A stretch of 6,025 bases of DNA from NCBI GenBank assembly GCA_003641785.1, contig QNAO01000062.1, positions 1-6,025 of the forward strand, written 5' to 3'. The notes below the pieces were generated by a model that saw nothing but the letters and a program-made list of their open reading frames with translations, was not told the DNA's origin and made no database searches. This stretch comes from Thermotogae bacterium. GTDB taxonomy: Bacteria; Thermotogota; Thermotogae; Thermotogales; DSM-5069. The number at the start of each line of letters is the position of its first letter. Position 1 is the first letter of the stretch. Of this stretch, positions 1-5,918 are shown piece after piece. The translations under genes were made by a program, and so were the position numbers.

Positions 1-802
1 TGAGAGGTAACCCCAGTGGTTGACCATCTCCAACAACTATATCTGCACCAAGCTTTCCAGGGCTTTCAAGAACCGAAAGAGATATGGGTTCAGATACAAC
101 TATAAGCATCACATCTTCAGGGATGACCTCTCTGACAGCCTTCAGATCTTCAATGACTCCGAAAAAGTTTGGATACTGAACAACAACAGCTGCTGTTTCT
201 TCTGTGATCATCGATCTCATTGCTTCTACATCTGTCTGCCCCAGTTCGTTGGGCTTTATCATGTTGAAGTCGATATTGTGAGGGTTTGCATAAGTTTTGC
301 TGACACTTATGTATTCAGGATGAACAGCTTCAGAAATCAAAATTTTATTTTTTCCCTTCACTCTGTAAGCCATCATGATTGCTTCGGCAAGTGCACTTGC
401 TCCGTCATACATCGATGAATTTGTGACTTCCATACCGGTGAGTTCACACATCATTGTCTGGTATTCAAAAAGAGCTTGAAGAGTTCCCTGCGAAACTTCC
501 GCCTGATACGGCGTATAAGCGGTAACAAATTCCGGCTTACCTGCAAGAAATTTCACGACTTCTGGAATGTGGTGAGCGTAGTAGCCAGCTCCCAAAAAGA
601 TGTTTTCTCTTGGAATTACAGCGTTGGATTCAGATAAAGACTTCATCCTGGAAAAAACAGTGAATTCATCAGATGATGGTGGAATGTTCAACTTCTTACT
701 TTTAGCGGGAATGTCAACATACAGATCATCGATATTCGCAACGCCTATGGTATTAAGCATTTCTTTGATTTCTTGATCTGTGTGAGGAATGTACGGATAC
801 AT
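1..802 (-). CDS. gcvPA: Glycine dehydrogenase (decarboxylating) subunit 1, GcvPA; 3' part cut off by the window edge
   Basis: One half of the split P-protein. With GcvPB it makes the PLP enzyme that decarboxylates glycine and passes the aminomethyl group to the lipoyl arm of GcvH, in the cytoplasm. Translating the reverse strand from the ATG at 802-800 gives an uninterrupted 267-residue frame that runs off base 1. It begins MYPYIPHTDQEIKEMLNTIG and contains FLGAGYYAHHIPEVV, YTPYQAEVSQGTLQALFEYQ and MYDGASALAEA, all hallmarks of GcvP N-terminal halves. The family is about 440 residues, so roughly 60% is present. The PLP-binding lysine is normally in GcvPB, which is expected beyond the left edge. 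The start codon directly abuts the gcvH TAA. Its SD, AGGAGG (816-811, spacing 8), lies inside the last gcvH codons, which suggests translational coupling. I see no frameshift or missing motif. The subunit identity is seen in sequence; the position of gcvPB is inferred. Confidence 0.95.
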   Translation of the reverse strand, partial: MYPYIPHTDQEIKEMLNTIGVANIDDLYVDIPAKSKKLNIPPSSDEFTVFSRMKSLSESNAVIPRENIFLGAGYYAHHIPEVVKFLAGKPEFVTAYTPYQAEVSQGTLQALFEYQTMMCELTGMEVTNSSMYDGASALAEAIMMAYRVKGKNKILISEAVHPEYISVSKTYANPHNIDFNMIKPNELGQTDVEAMRSMITEETAAVVVQYPNFFGVIEDLKAVREVIPEDVMLIVVSEPISLSVLESPGKLGADIVVGDGQPLGLPL

Positions 803-1174
803 TTATCCTTCCTCCTCGCAAAGTTTCTTGTAGTCCTCCTCATTGAGTAGATCATCGAGTTCTGCTGGGTCAATAATTTCCACCTTCACAAGCCACCCTT
901 CACCTTCAGCGTCCTTATTCACGATCTCGGGTTTGTCTTCCAGTGCTGCGTTAACTTCCACAACCTTTCCGCTCACGGGTGCGTAAACATCGCTTGCGGC
1001 TTTGACTGATTCTAAACTCAATAGTATTTCCCCTTTTTTGACTGTTTTTCCGACTTCGGGAAGATCCGCGTAGACAACGTCTCCAAGTTTTTCCTGGGCG
1101 TACTCCGTTATTCCAATAGTACCGACGCTGTTCTCGACTTGAATCCATTCATGTGTTTTTGTAAACCTTTTCAC
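803..1174 (-). CDS. gcvH: Glycine cleavage system H protein (lipoyl carrier)
   Basis: Small cytoplasmic carrier whose lipoyl-lysine arm moves the aminomethyl group from the P-protein to the T-protein and is then reoxidised by the L-protein (dihydrolipoamide dehydrogenase). From the chosen start it has 123 residues, close to the usual 120-130. It opens KRFTKTHEWI, continues GTIGITEYAQEKLGDVVYADLPEVG, and has the lipoylation motif LESVKAASDVYAPVSGKV with the modified lysine at about K58. I choose the GTG at 1174-1172: a near-perfect SD AGGAGGTG (1189-1182) sits 7 bases upstream and the protein then starts at the conserved N-terminus. A TTG at 1192 in the same frame would add six residues (RRCLEV) translated from the SD itself, so I reject it. 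The gene begins 14 bases after gcvT ends and its TAA touches the gcvPA ATG. Its final codons (EEEG) double as the gcvPA SD. Confidence 0.97.
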   Translation of the reverse strand: MKRFTKTHEWIQVENSVGTIGITEYAQEKLGDVVYADLPEVGKTVKKGEILLSLESVKAASDVYAPVSGKVVEVNAALEDKPEIVNKDAEGEGWLVKVEIIDPAELDDLLNEEDYKKLCEEEG

Positions 1175-1188
1175 TTCAAGACACCTCC

Positions 1189-2268
1189 TCAACTTCTTTT
1201 AACTGATCCTTTGTAGAATGGTAGTTTAACAACGCGCGCGTTCTCAAGACGACCTCTGATATCTATGGAAACCTCTGAAGATATTTTCACATTGCTTTTC
1301 AAGCGAGCCATGGCTATGGATTTTTGAATTGTTGGTGAAAGAGTTCCACTGGTTACTTCTCCAATTTGGTCTTCTCCCATGTAGACAAGCATACCGTGCC
1401 TGGCGATTCTTTTCGATGAGAGTTCAAGCCCCCTGATTCTTCTTTCAATTCCTCTCTCCTTTTGTTTTGCAAGAGCATCTCTGCCTATAAAATCTTTGTC
1501 AAGCCTCACAACCCAGGATAACCCTGCTTCTAAGGGTGTTGTTGTTTCGTCCATATCGTTTCCATAGAGCATGTAAGAAGCTTCCAGTCTACAGACATCA
1601 CGCGCCCCAAGTCCGGCTGGCTTCACTCCAGCTTTGATCAATTCTCTCCAAATAGATGCGACCGCTTCTGGATCACAGTAAATCTCAAACCCATCCTCTC
1701 CTGTGTATCCTGTCCTGGAAACCAAAGATTTCGCACCAAGAACCTCACATTCTATGAAATGATAGTATCCCACAGCAGACAAATCCTTGCTCACAAAGCG
1801 CTGTAGAATTTCCTCAGAAATTGGTCCTTGAAGGGCCAGTTGAGCGCACTGCGAAGAGACATTTTCCACTTTAACATCGAATTTCTTCGCGTTCTGATGG
1901 ATCCACTTGAAGTCCTTTTCTGTGTTAGCGGCGTTCACAACAAGCAGTGCTTTGTTTTTACCAAAGTTGTACGCAAGCAGATCGTCTATTACGCCGCCCT
2001 CCTCGTTGCACATCGCAGTGTACATAATCTGTCCCATCTCAAGAGAGCCGTAGGAATTTGTAACAATATAATCAACGAATTTAAAAGTGTCTGGGCCTGT
2101 AATCTCAATTTCGCCCATGTGAGAAACATCGAATAGCCCCGCTTTGTGCCTGACAGCCAGTACCTCTTCACTTATAGTGGAATATTGAAGAGGCATCAGC
2201 CACCCGGCGAATTCGACAATAGTTGCACCACTTTTGACATGCTCTTCATAAAGAGCGGTTTTCTTCAT
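1189..2268 (-). CDS. gcvT: Aminomethyltransferase (glycine cleavage T protein)
   Basis: Transfers the one-carbon unit from aminomethyl-lipoyl GcvH to tetrahydrofolate, releasing ammonia and giving 5,10-methylene-THF. It has 359 residues, near the bacterial norm of about 360. The N-terminal folate-binding GCV_T domain covers roughly residues 5-260, with FAGWLMPLQY (20-29), AGLFDVSHMGEI (43-54), GGVIDDLLAY (91-100, where D96 aligns with the catalytic aspartate described for the T. maritima enzyme), RTGYTGEDGFEIY (184-196) and GLGARDVCRLEA (218-229). The C-terminal barrel domain is about 275-355, with a GEVTSGTLSPTI segment. The ATG at 2268-2266 is preceded by the SD AAGGAGG (2284-2278, spacing 9). 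The start overlaps the end of the upstream DUF2007-like gene by 23 bases, so it is probably translationally coupled to it. It ends with TGA 14 bases before gcvH. Nothing in it looks damaged. Confidence 0.97.
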   Translation of the reverse strand: MKKTALYEEHVKSGATIVEFAGWLMPLQYSTISEEVLAVRHKAGLFDVSHMGEIEITGPDTFKFVDYIVTNSYGSLEMGQIMYTAMCNEEGGVIDDLLAYNFGKNKALLVVNAANTEKDFKWIHQNAKKFDVKVENVSSQCAQLALQGPISEEILQRFVSKDLSAVGYYHFIECEVLGAKSLVSRTGYTGEDGFEIYCDPEAVASIWRELIKAGVKPAGLGARDVCRLEASYMLYGNDMDETTTPLEAGLSWVVRLDKDFIGRDALAKQKERGIERRIRGLELSSKRIARHGMLVYMGEDQIGEVTSGTLSPTIQKSIAMARLKSNVKISSEVSIDIRGRLENARVVKLPFYKGSVKRS

Positions 2269-2473
2269 CGCTTATCCCCTCCTTCAAGATCCTCTGCGCT
2301 TCTTCAAAATATTCTTCTGGCACCATCAACGCGACAGCGCCGCCTTGACCGAAAATCACGGGATCCAGCCAGTCGGCACCTTTTAAAATAACTGGAATTG
2401 ACGCACTTTCCAACAGTCCCTTTATCAAATTTGCCTTGGAAATGTCATCAATTTCCAAAAGAGTTTTCCACAA
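2246..2473 (-). CDS. Small DUF2007-like protein (putative signal-transducing domain), first gene of the gcv operon
   Basis: A 75-residue protein of unknown function. Its pattern matches the DUF2007 family (PF09413, named a putative prokaryotic signal-transducing protein): an N-terminal strand (WKTLLEI), a helix with ANLIKGLLESASIPVIL (residues 14-30), a glycine-rich turn (FGQGGAVAL, 41-49), then VPEEYFEEAQRIL (51-63). That strand-helix-strand-VPEE..eA...L layout resembles a small ferredoxin-like or ACT-like fold; this is inference. There is no membrane segment or signal peptide. The start is TTG at 2473-2471, supported by SD GGAGGT (2486-2481, spacing 7). The neighbouring GTG is out of frame. 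It is the first gene after the divergent promoter and overlaps gcvT by 23 bases, so it should be made together with the glycine cleavage proteins. A regulatory or assembly role there is possible but unproven. The family call comes from pattern recall, not a search. Confidence 0.85.
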   Translation of the reverse strand: MWKTLLEIDDISKANLIKGLLESASIPVILKGADWLDPVIFGQGGAVALMVPEEYFEEAQRILKEGISDEENRSL

Positions 2474-2489
2474 GATTCAAACCTCCAGA

Positions 2490-2507
2490 GTTGTATAATC
2501 TTACAAC
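2490..2507. promoter_or_regulatory. Palindrome in the divergent promoter, operator-like
   Basis: GTTGTA, six bases (TAATCT), then TACAAC: a perfect 6-bp inverted repeat of 18 bp overall. It covers the plus-strand TATAAT and reaches the predicted start sites of both operons, the place where a dimeric repressor would block both. AAC is repeated once more just to the right (2508-2510). No regulator gene is in the window, so its role as an operator is inference. Confidence 0.4.
2494..2499 (+). promoter_or_regulatory. Candidate -10 box of the pfkA-pyk-antiporter operon promoter
   Basis: A perfect TATAAT on the plus strand. Start near 2506 would give a leader of about 30 bases with the pfkA SD GGAGGTG at 2523-2529. 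No convincing -35 hexamer is found 15-19 bases upstream (the sequence there is CAAGAT-like), so the promoter may need an activator or rely on upstream contacts. It lies within the palindrome at 2490-2507. Confidence 0.45.
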
Positions 2508-2511
2508 AACT

Positions 2512-2540
2512 ATTTTACACCTGGAGGTGGCTTAAGTGAA
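2512..2540 (-). promoter_or_regulatory. Candidate sigma70-type promoter for the DUF2007-gcvT-gcvH-gcvPA operon
   Basis: On the minus strand, -10 TAAAAT (2517-2512, five of six consensus bases) follows -35 TTCACT (2540-2535, four of six) with a 17-bp spacer. Transcription would start near 2505, leaving a leader of about 30 bases that contains the SD at 2486-2481. The -35 box overlaps the first codon of pfkA. Inferred from consensus only. Confidence 0.45.
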
Positions 2541-3495
2541 AAGAATTGCTGTTCTAACCAGTGGAGGAGATTCTCCTGGGATGAACGCAGCTATTAGAGC
2601 CGTTGTTAGAGTTGGAGTTAGAAAGGGTCTCGAAGTTTTTGGAGTAGAAAGAGGATTTTGTGGACTCATAGAAGGAAGGATAAAGAAGATGTCTTTCAAC
2701 GACGTGGCCGGGATAATGGAAAAAGGAGGCACCATTTTGAGAAGCAGCAGATGTGAGGAGTTTAGAACTACAGAAGGAAGAAAAAAGGCCGCTGTGAAAC
2801 TAAGAGAACACAACATCGATGGACTTGTTGTAATAGGTGGCGAGGGCAGCCTTACCGGGGCATTGATTCTTTATGAAGAACACACCATACCAGTTGTTGG
2901 CATTCCTGGTACGATAGACAATGACATAGGTATGACGGATATGTGTGTGGGCGTTGACACTTGCTTGAACACAGTTGTTGATGCGATTCAGAAGCTAAAA
3001 GATACAGCAAGCTCTCATGAGCGAGCTTTTATTGTTGAGACAATGGGCAGAGAATCTGGGTACATCGCTCTTGTGTCGGGATTAACTACTGGAGCAGAAG
3101 CGGTTATCGTTCCAGAAGTTCCTGTCAACTACGACACGCTATCGTCAAGACTCCTTGAAGAACGAAAGCGCGGTAAGATAAACTGCATAATTGTGGTTGC
3201 AGAAGGAGCTGCCAGCGCTTATGAGGTAGCACGCAGTCTTGAAAATCGTATAGGATACGACACCAGAATCACGATACTGGGACATGTTCAGCGTGGTGGA
3301 AGCCCAACAGCTTTTGACAGGTTGCTCGCTTCACGGATGGGAGCACAAGCTGTTCACGCCTTGCTCAATGGAGACCACTGCACGATGATGGCTCTTGAGC
3401 TTGGTAAGATAGTTCACGTTCCATTGAAGAAAGTTATTGAAAATAAGAAAACCCTCGACATGTCTCTCTACAATTTAGCCTATCAATTGTCTTAA
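2536..3495 (+). CDS. pfkA: ATP-dependent 6-phosphofructokinase
   Basis: Phosphorylates fructose 6-phosphate to fructose 1,6-bisphosphate, the committing step of glycolysis; bacterial enzymes are usually allosteric tetramers. The 319 residues match the classic short PFK-A length. Visible motifs are [15 protein letters not shown] (7-21, ATP binding), IGGEGSLTG (100-108), PGTIDNDI (124-131, catalytic D128), the substrate arginine in HERAFIVE (R163), ETMGRESGY (168-176) and [14 protein letters not shown] (249-262, H250 and R253 for sugar phosphate). Glycine at 104 (GGEG, not GGDD) argues for ATP over pyrophosphate as donor. Glutamate at 103 replaces the aspartate of the E. coli GGDGS motif; I recall the same in T. 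maritima, so it is probably lineage-typical. R21 and R25 of the effector site are kept. The start is GTG at 2536 with SD GGAGGTG (2523-2529, spacing 6). First gene of the rightward operon; pyk follows 13 bases later. Confidence 0.97.
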   Translation: MKRIAVLTSGGDSPGMNAAIRAVVRVGVRKGLEVFGVERGFCGLIEGRIKKMSFNDVAGIMEKGGTILRSSRCEEFRTTEGRKKAAVKLREHNIDGLVVIGGEGSLTGALILYEEHTIPVVGIPGTIDNDIGMTDMCVGVDTCLNTVVDAIQKLKDTASSHERAFIVETMGRESGYIALVSGLTTGAEAVIVPEVPVNYDTLSSRLLEERKRGKINCIIVVAEGAASAYEVARSLENRIGYDTRITILGHVQRGGSPTAFDRLLASRMGAQAVHALLNGDHCTMMALELGKIVHVPLKKVIENKKTLDMSLYNLAYQLS

Positions 3496-3508
3496 GGAGA
3501 TGGTGAAC

Positions 3509-4924
3509 ATGCGAAAAACGAAGATAATCTGCACTATAGGGCCGAAAACCGAAACAAAAGAACAGATACAAAAACTAATAGAAGCAGGTTCGAATGCACT
3601 GAGGCTGAATACTTCACACCTAACGGTTCAGAAATGTGTGGATCTGATTCGCACGATAAACGAAGTTCGGGTAGATAAGGGTTTACCGCTTTCCATAATT
3701 GTTGATCTTGCTGGCTCAAAGATTAGAACAGGTTCACTCTTAAGCGAACAGATAGAAATGAAGCGAGGAGCAACAGTTACTCTCACATCAGAACCCGTTG
3801 TCGGAAGTGAGAGTATCTTGCACATAAATTACTCGAAGCTTGCCAATAGAGTCAAGCCGGGCCAGAAGATACTACTCGATGATGGAAAAGTTGAACTGAA
3901 AGTAACAAAGGTTCAAAACAAAGGGATTAAATGTGATGTGATTTCGGGAGGTTCTATCACAGCGCAAAGAGGTGTCAACATACCCAATGTAGATATTGAT
4001 TTACCGCTTCTGACAGACGAAGACATGGAATTTATCAAGGCATGTTCCAAGGAGAGCGTGGACTATTTTTGTTTCTCCTTTGTGAGGGATGCTGAAAGCA
4101 TTGTTGAGGCCAGGAAGGTTATCAGTTCGTTTGGTGATTTTGGTTTAATCGCGAAAATTGAGACAGCTCAGGCTCTGAACGATCTTGAACGCATATGTGA
4201 GGTCAGCGACGGTGTTCTGGTCGCCCGGGGTGATTTGGGAGTCGAGACAGCGCTCGAGGAAGTGCCTATCCTTCAAAAAAGGATAACCGCAATGGCGAGA
4301 GACCACGCTGTTCCTGTAATAATCGCAACACAGATGCTTGAATCGATGCTGGAGAACCCAACCCCCACACGGGCTGAGATCGCAGACATAGCGAATGCCA
4401 TTTTCGATGGCGCAGACGCTTTACTCCTGACAAGTGAAACTGCGATAGGAAATTATCCGGTGAAAAGTGTTGAAATCATGTCTAAAACAGCTCAAGAAGC
4501 AGAGAAATGGTTTGAAGATCTTAGGCACGACAAGCCGAAGCTTGAAAACATTGCGACGAAGGATATACCACAAGCCATTGCAAAGAGCTGCTGGGATCTG
4601 TCAAAATGCATTGGAGCAAAAGCGATAATTACATCAACAGCTTCTGGAGGAACCGCAAGAAGGATATCCAGATTTCGGCCTTCAGCAGCTATTATAGCCA
4701 CGACCCCAGAGGAGAAGACGTTTCACAGATTATCAATTGTGTGGGGTGTAGCACCGATAGTTATACCTCAAGTGAACACGACGGACGTGATGATACACGT
4801 GGCGGCAGAAAGGGCGAAAGCCTCGGGTTTTGTTAGAACCGGTGATGTTGTGATAGTGACTTCCGGAGTGCCTTGTGGAGTTGTTGGAACGACGAACATG
4901 ATCAAAGTACACGAGGTGGAATGA
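3509..4924 (+). CDS. pyk: Pyruvate kinase
   Basis: Converts phosphoenolpyruvate and ADP to pyruvate and ATP, the last step of glycolysis. The 471 residues from the chosen ATG match the usual 470-480. The A-domain barrel shows KTKIICTIGP (3-12), LRLNTSH (31-37), ISKIE-type FGLIAKIETA with K216 and metal ligand E218, VLVARGDLGVE (237-246, D242), TQMLESMLENPTPTRAE (274-290) and DGADALLLTSETAIG (300-314). The B-domain lid is about residues 75-165, and a C-terminal domain covers about 350-471. The loop after SH reads L where most family members have G, and GSKIRTG (69-75) has S for the usual P. I choose ATG 3509 because the SD AAGGAG (3494-3499) sits 9 bases upstream. The ATG at 3500 and the GTG at 3503 are too close to that SD. 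The SD overlaps the pfkA TAA, and the pyk TGA overlaps the start of the antiporter gene. Confidence 0.96.
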   Translation: MRKTKIICTIGPKTETKEQIQKLIEAGSNALRLNTSHLTVQKCVDLIRTINEVRVDKGLPLSIIVDLAGSKIRTGSLLSEQIEMKRGATVTLTSEPVVGSESILHINYSKLANRVKPGQKILLDDGKVELKVTKVQNKGIKCDVISGGSITAQRGVNIPNVDIDLPLLTDEDMEFIKACSKESVDYFCFSFVRDAESIVEARKVISSFGDFGLIAKIETAQALNDLERICEVSDGVLVARGDLGVETALEEVPILQKRITAMARDHAVPVIIATQMLESMLENPTPTRAEIADIANAIFDGADALLLTSETAIGNYPVKSVEIMSKTAQEAEKWFEDLRHDKPKLENIATKDIPQAIAKSCWDLSKCIGAKAIITSTASGGTARRISRFRPSAAIIATTPEEKTFHRLSIVWGVAPIVIPQVNTTDVMIHVAAERAKASGFVRTGDVVIVTSGVPCGVVGTTNMIKVHEVE

Positions 4925-5868
4925 GGTTGGATTTGATTCTGCTTCTTGTAGGACTTGTTCTGCTTATTAAGGGGGCGGATCTTCTTGTGACCGGAGCCGC
5001 TTCATTTGCCCTCAAAACTGGCGTTCCAAAGACAGTTGTGGGGCTTTCACTGGTGGCATTGGGAACTTCCGTTCCCGAGTTGGTCTCTTCCATGGTGGCG
5101 TCAGTGAAGGGATTTGGCGATGTACCGCTTTCAAATGTCGTTGGAAGTAACATTGCGAACATCGGTTTATGTCTGGCGGTAGCTGCGATTATTCGCCCTA
5201 TTCCCATTGAACGGAGGACAGTGAGAGCAGAAGTACCTTTCATGATACTGTCTTGTTGTGTTCTGCTTTTCATGCTTTTGAGAAATCACAGCTATGTTCT
5301 TTACTGGAATGATGGAGCTGTCCTGCTGTGTTTTTCTGCGATATATGCTTATTACGTTTTTACTTCAGCGCGGGAGATAGTAGATGACGAGATTTTCCTG
5401 GAAGCGCACAATGAGCAAAGGTTATCTTTGTTGTTAGTTAAGATGATCATCGGAGTGATAAGCGTAATAATTGGTGGAAAATTCACAATCGATGGAGCTG
5501 TCGGGATCGCTTACCAGCTTGGTGTTAGTCGAAGCTTAATTGCGCTGACGGTCATCGCTGTGGGAACATCTTTGCCTGAGATTGTCGTGACGATAACTTC
5601 TGTAGCCAAAAAGGAAATAGGTATTCTTGTTGGAAACGTTGTGGGAAGTAACATAATGAACATATTTGTTGTACTGGGATTCTCTTCGCTTGCTGGCAGG
5701 TTGAATGCTAATGTCGATAACTACTGGGTTGATCTGTTCGTTCTGCTGGTTCTTTCACTTTGTGTTTTTGTCTTCTCGGTAACAGAAAGGAAGATCACGA
5801 GGCTTGAGGGAGTTTTACTGACTTCTGCTTATGGATTTTATGTGGTCTATGTGGTTCTTAGAGGATAG
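4921..5868 (+). CDS. Calcium/sodium antiporter, YrbG-type CaCA family membrane protein
   Basis: An inner-membrane cation exchanger, probably Na+/Ca2+, of 315 residues. Two homologous halves of about five membrane helices each carry the signature alpha repeats: GLSLVALGTSVPELVSS (41-57) with VVGSNIANIG (73-82), and ALTVIAVGTSLPEIVVT (208-224) with VVGSNIMNIF (240-249). The ion-binding glutamates are E53 and E220, the counterparts of those in the Methanocaldococcus exchanger. A charged loop (about 150-168) separates the halves, and the last helix ends at the C-terminus. The ATG at 4921 overlaps the pyk TGA as ATGA. Its SD GAGGTG (4913-4918) is only 2 bases away, so the in-frame TTG at 4927 (spacing 8) is a real alternative start. 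Cotranscription with pyk is likely. Which ion it carries cannot be read from sequence: Na+/Ca2+ is the family default, and K+ dependence or H+ coupling are possible. Confidence 0.93.
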   Translation: MRLDLILLLVGLVLLIKGADLLVTGAASFALKTGVPKTVVGLSLVALGTSVPELVSSMVASVKGFGDVPLSNVVGSNIANIGLCLAVAAIIRPIPIERRTVRAEVPFMILSCCVLLFMLLRNHSYVLYWNDGAVLLCFSAIYAYYVFTSAREIVDDEIFLEAHNEQRLSLLLVKMIIGVISVIIGGKFTIDGAVGIAYQLGVSRSLIALTVIAVGTSLPEIVVTITSVAKKEIGILVGNVVGSNIMNIFVVLGFSSLAGRLNANVDNYWVDLFVLLVLSLCVFVFSVTERKITRLEGVLLTSAYGFYVVYVVLRG

Positions 5869-5911
5869 CACAAATGTCTTGTAAAATATACACAAATGTA
5901 TGTAAGATACA
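5869..5911 (+). repeat. Two-copy imperfect tandem repeat right after the antiporter stop codon
   Basis: Unit 1 (5869-5890, 22 bases) and unit 2 (5891-5911, 21 bases) both open with CACAAATGT, then continue CTTGTAAAATATA against ATGTAAGATACA, differing by a few substitutions and one gap. The first unit begins at the base after the TAG. It may be regulatory (binding sites for something downstream) or a local duplication; I cannot tell which. Confidence 0.55.
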
Positions 5912-5914
5912 TTT
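5894..5914. other. AT-rich perfect hairpin downstream of the antiporter gene
   Basis: AAATGTAT (5894-5901) and ATACATTT (5907-5914) pair perfectly over 8 bp around a 5-base loop (GTAAG). The stem is almost all A-T and no run of T follows, so it is a poor rho-independent terminator. It overlaps repeat unit 2. It could be an operator, a weak mRNA 3' structure, or the end hairpin of an IS200/IS605-type element; none is proven. Confidence 0.4.
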
Positions 5915-5918
5915 ATAG

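Larger units (their letters stand above)
2481..2528. repeat. Inverted repeat formed by the two divergent SD sequences
   Basis: ACCTCCAG at 2481-2488 and CTGGAGGT at 2521-2528 are perfect reverse complements, 8 bp each, separated by 32 bases. Each right-reading copy is the SD of one divergent gene (DUF2007 leftward, pfkA rightward). Shared anti-SD pairing explains most of the match; the extra CT/AG bases extend it slightly. Confidence 0.6.

Noticed and set aside
20..418. Open plus-strand frame of 132 codons opposite gcvPA
   Set aside because: It lies wholly antisense to the clearly coding gcvPA, has no family pattern and is rich in F, C and H typical of antisense shadows. No SD precedes it.
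1175..1192. TTG start for gcvH giving six extra residues (start at 1192)
   Set aside because: The added codons are the SD itself and the GTG at 1174 has ideal spacing; GcvH proteins normally begin at the KRFTKTHEW region.
2492..2497. TATACA on the minus strand as the -10 box of the gcv operon
   Set aside because: The start site would fall inside the SD at 2486-2481, leaving no usable leader. TAAAAT at 2517-2512 fits better.
2474..2535. Glycine riboswitch upstream of the gcv operon
   Set aside because: The predicted leader is only about 30 bases. There is no room for a tandem or single glycine aptamer.
2532..2816. 94-codon minus-strand frame opposite the pfkA start
   Set aside because: Low-complexity S/L/P/T-rich antisense frame opposite a clear PFK N-terminus; a shadow of the real gene.
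3500..3508. ATG at 3500 or GTG at 3503 as the pyk start
   Set aside because: Both sit too close to the SD AAGGAG (3494-3499); ATG 3509 gives good spacing and the usual pyruvate kinase N-terminus.
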